A DNA stretch of 64,000 nucleotides from Doryteuthis pealeii (lineage: Eukaryota > Mollusca > Cephalopoda > Myopsida > Loliginidae): positions 94,706,893 through 94,770,892 of the forward strand of contig CM042138.1 in NCBI GenBank assembly GCA_023376005.1, read 5' to 3'. The translations under genes and the position numbers were made by a program. Each line of letters begins with the position of its first letter. Positions within the stretch are counted from its first letter, which is position 1. This document shows positions 36,822 to 48,650 of the stretch, in pieces. The notes below the pieces were generated by a model. The model was given only the letters and a program-made list of their open reading frames with translations. It did not search any database and was not told the origin of the DNA.

Positions 36822-37127
36822 AGAGATGCTGATAAGTACGCATCCTGCTTGTGTCCCTGATGCATACAAATCTAAAAGGATGCAGTAAAATCTTATCCAT
36901 GCATCCCATTGTTTTTCTTTTTACTTACCCCACCATTTCAAGCTAACGGTAAATACATTTCAATATTTTCTTAGAAACAAATTACACATGATGGGTTACA
37001 AGGAAGATGTTAGATGGCTTTAGTTGTTTCATCAAAGAAAACTTGTGACCTATCAAATTTCCCGGGGGACTTATTCAAAGCAAATATGTGAATCCCAGGA
37101 TGCATTAAATTAAAAAGCTATCACCAT

Positions 37128-37129
<2 letters not shown>
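36822..37129 (+). mobile_element. hAT-like MITE family M, copy 3
   Basis: Starts AGAGAGATGCTGATAAG and ends AGCTATCACCATCA, immediately followed by a TA microsatellite. Internal blocks CACCATTTCAAGCTAAC and ATTCAAAGCAAATATGTG are family-typical. Confidence 0.75.
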
Positions 37130-37165
<36 letters not shown>

Positions 37166-37945
37166 CCAAAAAAAAAAACCCCACAAATTTTAAATACGAG
37201 CTTACCTATTAACATTATATTTTCAAAAACGTTGAGAAAAAAAAAAAAAAAAAAAAAAAAAAAATGTTCTTCAGTCAACTGGTCTATTTACCATATTTCA
37301 TAATATAAGATCCCACTTACGCCATGTTAATATGGATTTGGACTAGGTAAAAATATTGGCATAATTAAGCACCCGAGTAAACATTAATATACAGATACCT
37401 CAACTAGGATATTTTTTGGGAGGCGGAGTAGAAGAAAAAAGAAGCAGGAGTGTGAGAGTCCTATATGCCATATACAGTAACTAATATAGTGCAATGCTCT
37501 AGCTGAGTAAAAAGCAATAAAAATGTTGTCCATTTTGGTTTTGGCAAGTACGTTTTAATGTTGAAGATAGTTTATCCTTGAGCTTTATTCAAAAATCAAC
37601 AAAATGTTCACATTTATGGATCTGTCAATAATCAGGTAATTTTTTTTATCCTAGATAATTGTAGATAACAAGTCCTGGTTAATTTTCTTGAAGGTTTTAT
37701 TGTTTATATATCAAATTAACAAAATCATTAAATATTGATTAACTAAAAGCACATTTTTTCTGTGTCATCTTTACTAAAATAAGGGTGTCTCATCATGCTG
37801 TAATAGTTGCAATGGAGGGTAAGTAAATGTGTATTTGTTCCTTGAATTATAAAAAAAAAAAAAAACAAAAAAAAAAGCCTTGTAAGTTAGCTGTTCACAC
37901 AACTATGGCTGTAGTATATCCATCATCTAGTGGCCAATATTCAAT

Positions 37946-38498
37946 TGATGGATTTATTTTCATGGCATGTCAACCTGCCTAGGATTATTTTATGCCCGAG
38001 GTTAGGGAATCCATGTTCATTGTACATTCATATTTACATTTTTTGTGTAGTTTTTTCTTGTTTTTAGCATATAGTCCTATTGAATATGAATAATTTTTAT
38101 ACAGATTTATTTGACCCAGAGTATGGTAGTAGAATAGCAGTGGTACTACTTAACCAATAGCTGGGACCCTAACAGGTTAAGTTGGTTGGATTTTACAGCA
38201 TGTCAACCCTTGTTGGGTTATTTTATGCTGAAAATGTTTTGTTTTATTCATTCTTGATGGGAACAATGCTTTTTTTAAACTCATTTTTTCTATTTAACCA
38301 ATAGATGGGACCCTAACAGGTACTACTAATCTGGGTCAGAGGGGATCTATAAAGAGATACTCCACTCCTCAGAAGTGGAACCTTACCATCAAATGCCATT
38401 TAGTGTCATATCCAGGACCCACCCTCTTTTTTGGGAGGGAGGGGTGTTACCCTTCTGCAGGGGATACAGTTAAGCCCTGCCGATAGAGCAGGGCAATA
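37946..38498 (+). repeat. Two repeat D copies, nested or tandem
   Basis: A first copy (37946-38120) runs into GTGGTACTACTTAACCAATA. A second copy with the variant 5' block begins at 38183 (TTGGTTGGATTTTACAGCAT) and runs to CTGCCGATAGAGCAGGGC. Confidence 0.75.
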
Positions 38499-38611
38499 CA
38501 GGAGTAATAGACCTGTAATAAATGTACATGTAAATAATCTTTTTATCATTGAAGCCAACATGATAACAAAAGTATAAAATGATTTTTCAATAAAGGGAAT
38601 TAACTAATTTC

Positions 38612-38825
38612 TTAAATCTATTTGACCCATAGATGGAACCCTAACAAGTACTAACAATCCAGGACCTGTAAGTAATGGCAATGAAGGGGTACTCCCCCAC
38701 CCCACTCAAGAGAACCAGAGCCTCCTTTCCAGATGAAATACTCAGGACACCTCTTTGGGGATCGATGATCTTACTGCTCTGTAGAGAGGTACAGTCAGCA
38801 TATTCTAAGCCCTGCTGACAGGGTA
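38612..38825 (+). repeat. Repeat D, 3' part
   Basis: TTGACCCATAGATGGAACCC ... CAGCATATTCTAAGCCCTGC. Immediately precedes the GATA/GA array. Confidence 0.8.
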
Positions 38826-38897
38826 TTGCAGTTTAGTGTCATACTCAGGACATTATAGGCTGATGGTGTGGGTAAGTTTAGATTGGCGGTTAAAAAA

Positions 38898-39473
38898 TAA
38901 GAGAGAGAGATAGAGAAAGATAGAGAAAGATAGATAGAGAGAGAGAGAGAGAGAGAAAGATAGATAGAGAGAGAGAGAGAGAGAGAAAGATAGATAGATA
39001 GATAGAGAGAGAAGATAGAGAGAGAGAGAGAAGAGAAAGATAGATAGAGATAGAGAGAGAAAGATAGATAGATAGATAGAGAGAGAGAAGATAGAGATAG
39101 ATAGAGAGATAGAGAGAGATGAGAGAGAGATAGATAGAAGAGAGATAGATAGATAGAGATAGATAGAGAGAGAGATAGATAGATAGAGATAGATAGAGAG
39201 AGAGATAGATAGATAGAGATAGATAGAGATAGAGAGAGAGATAGAGATAGATAGAGAGAGAGAGAGAGAGATAGATAGATAGAGAGAGAGATAGATAGAG
39301 AGAGAGATAGATAGATAGAGATAGATAGATAGAGAGATAGATAGAGAGAGAGATAGAGAGATAGATAGAGAGAGAGAGAGATAGATAGATAGATAGAGAG
39401 ATAGATAGATAGATAGATAGAGAGAGAGATAGATAGAGAGAGATAGAGAGAGATAGAGAAAGATAGATAGAGA
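38898..39473. repeat. GATA/GA compound array
   Basis: About 575 bp built from GATA and GA units in irregular alternation. The apparent 244-codon minus-strand reading frame through it (Ser/Leu/Tyr/Ile only) is not a gene. Confidence 0.97.
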
Positions 39474-40329
39474 GTAGCCATGGTTATTTTACTTGGAGGC
39501 ATATAAAACAATTTTACAAACCAGATCAAACTGAATGCACTTCTAGAAATGATTGCTGCAAAGTGATTTTTCTAGATGAAATGTTTGACAAATTTAACCT
39601 TTACTCAGAACAGGAAAACAATTTTCATTAGAAAATTCAGTAAAAAAATGGTGCTGCATAAGAATCTATAATATAATAGGTTAGATTAATCAAAGATTGT
39701 ATTTGATAGAATGAACTTTACTTTAGAAAATGAGATCAGTTCAAATTATCTTCTCACTTTAATTGTTATCAAATAACTGCAGAGAACTACCATTTACACT
39801 TTTGCTTGTTTTTTTACATTGCAGGCCATAAAATACATGCCAGGAATTCAATAAATTCAAGTGATTGAACTTCTAATCAGTGTGGGGTGGGGGGAGTTTT
39901 TTTTTTAAGTTTTTTTTTGTAATTTTTTACATTGTACATTCTTCCATCAAACAGTACTTTTTGCTGAAGGATCCAAAATCTATAAAAATGTTAACCTCAC
40001 TCATTAAAGAGTTACATAATCTCAGAGAAAGTATGTTGAAAATTAAAATACACACACACACAAACAAAGATGGCATTAACTCTGATGATTAAAAGAAAAA
40101 AAAAAAAAAATAATTTTTAGAACAAGCTATAAGAAGCACTCAAAAATTAGTCTAACAAAATATCTCCACCTGACCAGATATGATTTTGAACAAGTATTCA
40201 CATCAATAAGAAACCTTAAGTATCACTATAAAATCAGAGCAAAGAGTGAGAACAAAGATTGAAACAACATGTAGTTTCCAGTCAGGTTTTCTCTATACTC
40301 ATCATTAAGGCATGCCAATAGCACGGATT
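39474..40329. other. Intronic stretch without recognised element
   Basis: Contains a G-rich run and T tracts (39881-39926) and a short CA tract (40051-40062). Nothing coding. 41021-41920, closer to the start-codon exon, is likewise plain except for A-rich tracts. Confidence 0.5.
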
Positions 40330-40755
40330 CCTTTAACTCTCTTGCTATCTGTCCCTATCGACCATTGACCTTAGTAAATCTTCTAGACAGCATTCAGTGT
40401 CCACACAGTGGCAATGAATGTAAGTTTATGCTAATCAACCAGCATTGATGTGTCCATGTGTAGGAGTCCATAGGAGAATGTCTCTTACTGTCCTTACTTC
40501 TCCAGGAGTTCCCAGCATGTCTTGTTTATTCACTTGAGATGCAAGATATTTATTTACTTTGTGAGATGTGAGATGGAAGGTAAGTGAATGTTTAGCTGCC
40601 ATTTTGTAGAATGCTGCTTCCAGGATCTGTTCAAAACAGAACAACACCCTTGTGTAGTTCCCTTCTAGTTTTCTCTTCAATAGTTTTGTTAGAGTCCAAG
40701 TGGTGCAGCCATACTCTAGTACAGATTGGAAGAATTCCCATTCTATTTTATCAGA
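40330..40755 (-). mobile_element. LINE reverse-transcriptase 3' fragment
   Basis: On the minus strand the frame 40680-40435 reads KRKLEGNYTRVL, then (degenerate) HLTSHKVNKYLA, then RTVRDILLWTPTHGH, the conserved C-terminal block of a LINE polyprotein common in animal genomes (LDGNYTRML ... DVLLWTPTHG). Upstream, in another frame, are VLEYGCTTWTLTK-like remains; downstream is a weak match to the usual final segment. Frameshifted and lacking RT catalytic motifs. It lies in the SLC66A2 intron in the same orientation as the gene. Confidence 0.75.
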
Positions 40756-40879
40756 TTTCAGATTCTCTATACTAAGCTACCACAAAGCAGATAAAAGTGT
40801 ACAAGAATTGCTTATACCAAACAGATTTTATATTATTTAAAATCATTGGTATTAATTTGTTAGGTGTGAATCTAAAATA

Positions 40880-41020
40880 GATATTTACCCAACCCATTCA
40901 CCATGAATAGGATGTGACACGAGGTTGCTAGTATGAGGCATGCAGCAGTGAACAAACTCGCTATTTTGTAGTAATGAATCTGCAAGACTATGTTGATAAC
41001 AATTACACCATGATAGAGTA
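40880..41020 (-). mobile_element. Type 2b SINE variant
   Basis: Tail complement ATTCACCATGAATAGGATGT, then CAAACTCGCTATTTTGTAG and GATAACAATTACACCATG (A-box complement). Shares the head style of 5661-5805. Confidence 0.65.
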
Positions 41021-41919
41021 TTTTACAAGGATTAACTTTTCCTACAGTACAAAAAAAGTAAACAGGATCAGATATTAGTTTGCTTGTTTTTTTTTTTATA
41101 TTACCAATGTTTCATCTAAAAATGTATTTTGCAATAACAATTTACTCCGATAAGAGATATTTAATTTCTGATCTTAATGTAATATAATCAAGTGTCACTT
41201 AATCCTAGTGGCAGGAAGGAACAACAGACACACTTGTTAGAAGAAAAAAAAAAAGAAAAAAGAAAACAAACAAAAACACACTACGGATAATTTCCAAGAT
41301 ATATTTTTCTTTGGACTTGTTTCAAAAGATTTGCAGTGACTTTGCTCAGTCAATGGAGTTGGTTTAGAGTCCTAAACTATTTTAGTTTACTCTTAAAAGA
41401 GTCTCAACTGACTTTTTGAATTTAACTCTTAAAACCCACATTACTGTCTTTAAGCAATAACTCATTTCCCAAACTTTACCTCAGTGTTCCTTGACTCATT
41501 AATTATGCCTCTGCAAATGTCCAACACATCCACCATCCAGAGTGCTGAGGGTGGTGGAGGTCATTGCATCATATTAATTAGCAACCAACACCACTAAGCA
41601 AATTTTGTTACAGTACTAAAAAAGAAACAAGGAGCATTACAGATTTAAGAGTGAATCTTTACTAGATCTGAAATAAATTCTATTTTCTATTTTGTCTTAA
41701 GATTTCCAACTTCAGACTTTTCAGTCTTCAGTTTATGTTTTTACTATACTTGCAAGGCTATTAAGAAACTAGTTAAAAAAATAAATAATAAATAAATAAA
41801 TAAATTTTAACAATTAAAAAAAAGAATTAAAAAAAATCAAAACAGAAAAACTGACAAAAAACAGACAAAAAAAAGCAACACTGACAAAAAAAAAAAAAGC
41901 TCAAAGTAGAAAAATGTTA

Positions 41920-42210
<291 letters not shown>

Positions 42211-42481
42211 CTATGTAGTTTATTAGGTTCACATGATGGAAAGGCTGTCTAAAGAAGATGAGGAGAGATTATAATTTGTTGTCAGGCAATTGAAGAGTGC
42301 AATGTAAGAAGAACAAGGTTCAAAAGAAGAGAAAGATGTTTTGAAAAATGCTTTTGATGAGAGTACTTTTAGATTTTCTTTTTTGGGGGAAAAAGGAAAA
42401 TACAGACAACAAAATCATTGGCTGTAAATACAATTCATAAAATGATAGAAAAATAGGAAAATTGTTAATTTTCATTCCAAT

Positions 42482-42593
42482 AGAGAGAGAACGAGAGAGA
42501 GAACGAGAGAGAGACAACGAGAGAGAGAGAGAGAGAGAGACAACAGAGAGAGAGAGAGAAGAGAGACAACGAGAGAGAGAGAGAGAGAACGAG

Positions 42594-42629
<36 letters not shown>

Positions 42630-42653
42630 ACGAGAGAGAGAGAACCAGAGAGA
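42482..42653. repeat. (GA)n array with CGAGA interruptions
   Basis: Imperfect GA repeat with periodic AACGAGAG units; adjoins the MITE at 42659. Confidence 0.95.
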
Positions 42654-42658
42654 AATAT

Positions 42659-42900
42659 TAGGCTGATGCAAAAGTTTCAAGCATCTTTGAAATAGAATTG
42701 TTTATTTTTATAAATTCATAGCATCATTATTTATTCATCAAACAGTTTTTTCTTATGCACCATTTCAGTTTATTGCAAATTCCATCATAAAAGCAAAGAT
42801 TCTGTTTTTATTTGATAAATTCTTGAAGGAATTTTTGACATTTTGAAATGGTTCTATTTGTGTATGGTAAGGTAGCACTTAGAACTTTCGCATCAACCTA
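42659..42900. mobile_element. Mariner-type MITE, about 240 bp
   Basis: Both edges show TA, with inverted ends GGCTGATGCAAAAGTT (42661-42676) and, as complement, GGTTGATGCGAAAGTT (42883-42898). The interior is AT-rich and has no readable protein. It sits directly after the GA array at 42482-42653. Confidence 0.8.
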
Positions 42901-43147
42901 AGCTAAGTATTTCATGAATTGGAAAATATATTAAACTTTAATCTTTGCAAAAAGTTTTAAAAAATAAATATACACACAAAAAGAAATTTTTTTTACTTTA
43001 ATCATTTATGATAAAAGCTGTTCATTGGAACTCAAAGTCTTTAAAAATAAATTTCTTGCAACCCAATAGAAAATAAATAGAATTTTGTATTTAACGGCAA
43101 ATGTTTTTAGGGGCAAAATATTTTTTTTTTAAATAATAGAATAAAAA

Positions 43148-43447
43148 TAAAAATTTCTTGCATCTAAAATTATGCATAAAAAAATAAAAATCCATCTTTT
43201 CTTTAAACACCATATTTATCATCTAAAAATCCTTTTGATGGCAAAAACCTTATTTATTATTATTGGAAAAATATTATTTATATACTATTATTATATATTT
43301 TTATCATTTATATTATATTATTTATACATGATGTTTTTAATTCTCAAATAAAATAAAATAAAAAAATTTCTTGCATCTAAAATTATGCATAAAAAATAAA
43401 AATCCAACTTTTCTTTAAACACCATATTTATCATCTAAAAATCCTTA
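43148..43447 (+). repeat. Direct 90-bp duplication
   Basis: 43148-43235 and 43357-43447 both read AAATTTCTTGCATCTAAAAT ... TTCTTTAAACACCATATTTA ... CATCTAAAAATCCTT with one or two changes. Confidence 0.85.
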
Positions 43448-43827
43448 TTTTATACTAGCTGAATCCATAGTAATTCTATGGTTTATATATAGCAAAGTAT
43501 CAAAGTGAAGAAGACTAGTTGAAATCAACATAAACATTAATCAATAATTTCAAATGCAGATTTTCAAGGATTTTCCCCTTATTATATTAAAAAAAATATT
43601 TATAATCCATCATTTCATCCTGGCACCAAAGTAATCTATACATTAATACCATAATATCTATCAACCTACCTAGATATGTAAGGTGTGTATTCCAAAGAAA
43701 AAGAATATATCCAGAAAATTAGAAAGAAAGGAAACAAATTTGGCTTCTGATTTCCTTACTCAAGACCTTGAGCACACAAAGTGGAAGTTTTGCAATTCAG
43801 TGAAGAAAGTCAAGATAGTAAAAGGAC

Positions 43828-43956
43828 TTTTTTTTTTTTAATTGAAAAATATTATTTGTCGTTAAGTTATAAAAGATTTAAAAAAAAAAAAAAAAAAAAA
43901 AAAATGTTCATTAGTTTCATAAATGTGATTAATTTTGTGTTATGTAAGTATATATA

Positions 43957-44011
<55 letters not shown>

Positions 44012-44100
44012 AAATTGATCACATTTATGAAACTAATGAAAATATTTATTTTACTCCTTTATAACTTAATGATAAACAATATTTTCTCGATAAAAAAAAT
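43828..44100. repeat. Fold-back element with TA-repeat loop
   Basis: Left arm 43828-43938 (GTCGTTAAGTTATAAAAGAT ... TTCATTAGTTTCATAAATGT) is the reverse complement of right arm 44010-44100 (ACATTTATGAAACTAATGAA ... CCTTTATAACTTAATGATAA). An A-run interrupts the left arm. The loop is the (TA)n(CA)n array 43949-44012. Confidence 0.85.
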
Positions 44101-44177
44101 TCATATATATAAGTAAAAGAAACTGAAGATTTCATCACTAGAAATTTATCAATAACTCCCTTTGTAAGTAAGTAAGT

Positions 44178-44420
44178 AAAGTAGGCGGAGTGGCCCATTG
44201 TCATATCAGATGGACTGCATCTATCTCCCTTTTTGCTAGTTCTAGACCAAAGAGGTTATTTATGCGTCTGAGGTGGAGTGCCACACCTACCATCAGCTTT
44301 CCAATTAACCGCATAGATCCAAGCAGTGCTACTCATGCACCAAGTTGGCAAGGGCCGGTATCAGACCCAAAACCTTGTGGTTCTTAAGTGAATGCTCTAC
44401 TGACTGAGCTAAACCAGCCC
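44178..44420 (-). mobile_element. tRNA-Lys/Ala-like SINE (type 1)
   Basis: The reverse complement begins GGGGCTGGTTTAGCTCAGTC with AGTAGAGCAT next, a clear tRNA D-arm/A-box. About 35 bases on is GGTTTTGGGTCTGATACC, a degenerate B-box. The body ends ACTCCGCCTACTTT. Best preserved of five copies in the window, all in this orientation. Confidence 0.85.
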
Positions 44421-44721
44421 CTTAGAAATAGTCCTCATGATATCCTTTCTACTAATGGAACTATTGAATAAATAATGGTCATAGAATAATAAACAATGTT
44501 TTAAATATTTATACATGGCTGAAAATATCAATTGGGGAAATATCAGAATAATACCGACTGCTGCTGCTGCACTTTACACAAGAACCTTGAAATGTGTCAA
44601 AGCAAGTATTATGCAAATTTCATGGTTTCACAGTCATCATTTTGTTGATTTTTTAATCATAAAACTTGACATTATACCCTTCTGTATTGTCAAGATAGAA
44701 GTTAAAACTGAACTATTAGAG

Positions 44722-44945
44722 GCACGTAGTCTGTTAGAGCCGAGGAAATAGACTTGTTGACCAGAGTTCTAATCCTGGATGAAGCTACAGTTCATATAGT
44801 GCTAATACCCTTGAGAAAAGCATGAATCCAACTACTCTCCCTCCAGCTATGTGTAAATAGTAGGGCAGACTGGGCGCTTTAACCTTGGTTAGGCAACTAG
44901 TCTAGGAGAGGGAAAACTGAATTCAAACCTGTTAAACTCTGCTTG
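44722..44945 (+). mobile_element. Type 2 SINE
   Basis: B-box GAGTTCTAATCCTGG and body CTACTCTCCCTCCAGCTATG, AGTAGGGCAGACTGGG are clear. The A-box is degraded and the copy ends at AAACTCTGCTTGG. Confidence 0.8.
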
Positions 44946-45044
44946 GGTGGTCACTACTAGAATAGGCTCAGTCTTAATTAATTATATCTATTTCACTAAT
45001 AGAACTGAACTATTACACAAAGCTATCAACAAAGAAATACAAGG

Positions 45045-45244
45045 GACACTTTGAAAGTAATGTCTTTTTACTTATTTCCATAGAAACTATAACAATATAT
45101 TGGAAGTACAATGACACAATTGGATAGAGCCAAATTTTCAGCTATCTTGAAAACTGGTTCTATCCAATGGTGTTATTGTATTCCTTGTATCTGTTATAGC
45201 TTCTGCAAAAATAAATAGGAAGTTTTACATTCAGAGTGAGTTTC
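45045..45244. mobile_element. Palindromic mariner-type MITE
   Basis: The left half (ACACTTTGAAAGTAATGTC ... CTATAACA ... AATTGGATAGAGCCA) is matched by the reverse complement of the right half (CACTCTGAATGTAAAAC ... CTATAACA ... CATTGGATAGAACCA). The arms are about 95 bp with a short loop near 45150. The end sequence resembles other mariner ends (TTTGAAAGTAATG). No coding capacity. Confidence 0.7.
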
Positions 45245-45404
45245 AAATTTACAAATAAGTAACAGTCAATGAAATGTAAGATGCTAGAATCAAAGTTTTC
45301 TCAAGTTAGTTGTATATGCCTGTCATATTTCCAAATAAGCTATTCTGTTTTAAGTCTGTAGTTATTTACTAATCTATGCTTAGTAGCGGTACAAAGCTGA
45401 GGCA

Positions 45405-45478
45405 CCCAGTGAGACTCGAATTCACTAGTAATGGTTTGCTCGTCTAGCTTGCAAACCATTACACTACATGAGGCGCTC
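45405..45478 (-). mobile_element. Type 2b SINE head
   Basis: AGACTCGAATTCACTAGTAA (B-box complement) and AACCATTACACTACATGAGG (A-box complement). Related heads, also minus, lie at 22475-22560 and 33345-33432. Confidence 0.7.
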
Positions 45479-46829
45479 TTGTCTTTTTGTATATCACTTC
45501 TAGTAGCATGACTATATATCCATTCCCATGCAAATTACATACAACCACTATCCAATATCACCACAATGTCATTAAGTGAGAGACTCAGATCCTTACTTTA
45601 AAAATGATAAATTTAATATAAGGACCAATAAGACTATCCAAGCAAAATACTTTGTCTACTTTTAAAACACTTATTAGGTTTAGTGGTCATAAAAGTAGGC
45701 TGGTTAAAAATAAAAAATAAAATTAAAAATTAAAAAAAGACATCTGAGGATCACTATAAATTAATGTTTCAAAGTACAAATAAAATAATTAAATTTGAAT
45801 TAGAAATTAACATGTAAATCATCCCCATATTTTCTTCACACTTTGTTTATTACAGATCAAGTCAAGTAATATAATAGATATCGACATATCTATTTATCTA
45901 ATAATAGATGTCAATGTATCAAATTTGTTCAACTTTACTCCTAGAAGCCATAGCTCATCATATCATACCATTTTGGAATCAGGCCAACTGTGAGCAAACT
46001 AAAAACATTCCATGATGAATCCAGACCTGCAATCCTGAAATTTTTGATTCCACAGTTTTAATTACTGCGATTATTTTCGGCAATTTTCATGTTATTTTTT
46101 GCAATAATTTTTTTTGTATGATAACAATTTTTATAACTTGGAAATAAATTTGGGAAAAATCAATCAAGAGAACTCTGCAGGAGCTAGCTTAATTGCCACC
46201 TGATAGGGTGACTTTTAAGCTAGTATATAATAAAAGAGGGAGCTTTAAAACAAATTAGAATAATGAGATTTTCCTGTATAATGAATTAAGTATCTGAATA
46301 TTAACTTATTACTATACACACATAGAACATAAAAAAGGTAAGAGAACCGTGCCCCTTGATGAGGATCAAATGTTAAATCAAATTCAGTGAGAAAATAAAA
46401 ATAAAACCATAGCAGGTACTTGAAATGTTTATGAAATCTATAAGCACATTTTAACTCATTTTACAAGAATGAAAACCGATTCTAAATCCCAACAGGAATA
46501 ATTCTATTATTTTGACACTCTTTCAAAAAACAAATTTTCAAATGGAAGACCCAATATATCTTAATAATGGGAATAGATTGTTTTTACATTTGGATTTTAT
46601 TGTTGAAAGTAAAATCGTGTAGCCACAATCACAGTCACACAAAAGGATATACAAAGCTAAGTGCAGAATTTAAATATCTTACAGTTAAATATGTGAATAA
46701 CTGAAGCATTTGAACACCCAGAGTACAGAATTGGGAGTTTGGAATGAAAAGTTAGTTTATAACTGGGCAATGAATAGAAAGATCATTTTCTTTTGACAAT
46801 TGGCCAGCAAGCCACATTTTATTTTTAGG

Positions 46830-46860
<31 letters not shown>

Positions 46861-46988
46861 TAAATAAAAGACAAATAAGCTTTGCCAAGTCTTTTCTAAA
46901 ATATACAACACACACACACACATATGGCGGCCTTTACATATATACAAATGTGTGTATTTATCAGTTAAAATTCCCCTCCCAGTTTGTA
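45479..46988. other. No gene recognised
   Basis: AT-rich sequence with an (ATA)n tract at 46831-46860 and a CA tract at 46909-46922. No exon or transposon end seen. Confidence 0.5.
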
Positions 46989-47036
46989 AGTGATGATGGC
47001 CGAGTGGTTAAAGAGCCTGACTGTTGTTGAATCGAT
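46989..47036 (+). pseudogene. tRNA-Ser/Leu-like 5' fragment
   Basis: GATGGCCGAGTGGTTAAAGA with GCCTGACTGTTG following is the A-box/D-arm of a class II tRNA (tRNA-Ser wording: TGGCCGAGTGGTTAAGGC). No B-box or 3' acceptor follows, only about 60 bp of unrelated sequence and then a GT microsatellite. It is a tRNA pseudogene or the head of another SINE. Confidence 0.55.
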
Positions 47037-47105
47037 AGCCTACAAATGTCTAGCCAAAGTGAAGAGACATGATATGTTGAAACAGTGCCTGTGAATGAGT
47101 AATGT

Positions 47106-47115
47106 GTGTGTTGTG

Positions 47116-47158
<43 letters not shown>
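47106..47158. repeat. (GT)n microsatellite
   Basis: About 25 GT units following the tRNA-like fragment. Confidence 0.95.
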
Positions 47159-47160
<2 letters not shown>

Positions 47161-47384
47161 AGTCTAAGTTCTATAAGAAAAAAGAAAAAACAAGTTACTG
47201 AAAAAAAACTAATTCATATGAAATAATTTTTATTTTTATGAATTATCATTTTCAACAAGTTATTTCCTTTTTTCAGTCATATTTCTTAACCAAGTTGTTT
47301 GATATAATCATTCAAAAATTTTTTCATTATATGCATACATACATGTGCATGCGACACTTCCTTATATCAGAATATTCCATGCGT

Positions 47385-47635
47385 GTGGTGTAGGAAATAG
47401 TCTTGTCTAGGATTTGAACTTAGGTCGACAAGTCCATTTGCATTTCTACATTGTGATAATACCCTTGGGAAAGGTATGCATCCAACTACTCTCCCGTCAG
47501 CTATAGATAAATAGTAGGGCAGACTGGGCTCTTGGCTGGGTAACCAGTCTAGGAGGAAAACTCTGAATTCAAACCTGTTAAAGTCCACTTAAGAAATTGA
47601 CATTGTGTTGCATCCTGCTCGTGCGGAGGGGGTGG
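47385..47635 (+). mobile_element. Type 2 SINE with inverted head
   Basis: Body and tail (47445-47635) read in plus orientation (TAATACCCTTGGGAAAGGTA, AGTAGGGCAGACTGGG). The preceding 47385-47440 carries the head in minus orientation (AGGATTTGAACTTAGGTCGA). Either two truncated copies abut or the head was inverted. Confidence 0.65.
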
Positions 47636-47730
47636 TATGTATATATCTTAGAATATTCCATGATGAAGAGATGAATTGAGTAATGGGAAAATCAATTATC
47701 ATAACACAAGGCATGATCAGCATCACTCAG

Positions 47731-47908
47731 ACCTGTTACCTAACAACAAGAAGTGCTAATCAAAGAACTCCTATATGAAAATACATGTAAACAGGCTGAC
47801 TACTTTTTGGTAAAATTTTTTTTTAAATAATTCCAGAAATATATACACATATACATATATATATATATATATACATACACACACACATATATATACATAC
47901 ACACACAC

Positions 47909-47955
<47 letters not shown>

Positions 47956-48592
47956 GCACACAAAAATGCTAAATGAGGGGACTATTTTTTAATTTTTTTC
48001 TATAGATGTAAACTCTGCATTGATTTATAGTAAAAATTATATTAATCTTGCTAAAATATTTGTTTTGATGCTATTATTTAATAGCAGTAGATTGAACAGC
48101 GGTCTGTCATCCAATCTTTGGCAGTTGAGAAGTGCAAACCATGTGAAATTAACAGAAGAATGTGATGTGTACAGAGCAGCATATTTTAGTAAAAAAAATA
48201 ATTCTTTACAATTGTAAAGGACCCATCACTATTGATTTTCTTGAAAAAGGTACAACTGTAAACAGTGTATCCTATTGCCAACTCCATGGACAATATTCAC
48301 TTTATTTATAGAATTACCCTCATTCGGTGAACTTAAAAATCTACATAAAAAAGGAATAAGTATACTTTTCTTTTTAGGATTGATATGACTAAATTTTATA
48401 TACAAAAACACTGACAAAATTTCTATCAAAAGGAAATAAATAATCCCCTTATTTAGCATTTTTGTGTGCAATATATATATATTTCTGGAATTATTTAAAA
48501 AACTTTTTTACCAAAAAGTAGTCGCCATGTTTACATGTATCTTCATATAGGAGTTCTTTGATTAGCACTTCTTGTTGTTAAAGTAACAGGTT
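47731..48592. repeat. Large fold-back element, about 860 bp
   Basis: Left arm 47731-47847 (GAAGTGCTAATCAAAGAACT, ATACATGTAAACAGGCTGAC, AATAATTCCAGAAATATATA) pairs with right arm 48475-48592 (TATATTTCTGGAATTATTTA, GTTTACATGTATCTTCATAT, AGTTCTTTGATTAGCACTTC). A second inner pair is CACACAAAAATGCTAAATGA (47957) with TTATTTAGCATTTTTGTGTG (48450). About 460 bp of unrecognised sequence lies inside. Confidence 0.85.
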
Positions 48593-48650
48593 TGTATGAA
48601 AAGTTATCTAATGTTTAAACAACTGAACTTATACAGCGTTTTGTTATGGA

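Noticed and set aside
38795..39529. 244-codon minus-strand open frame rich in Ser, Leu, Tyr, Ile
   Set aside because: It is the translation of the GATA/GA microsatellite; no non-repeat coding content.
40435..40680. 81-codon minus-strand frame as a host exon of SLC66A2
   Set aside because: Sequence matches a LINE C-terminus (GNYTRVL, LLWTPTHGH), not a PQ-loop protein.
44385..44420. Functional tRNA-Lys or tRNA-Ala gene on the minus strand
   Set aside because: Only the D-arm is good; the B-box is degenerate and the sequence continues as a SINE seen in four other copies.
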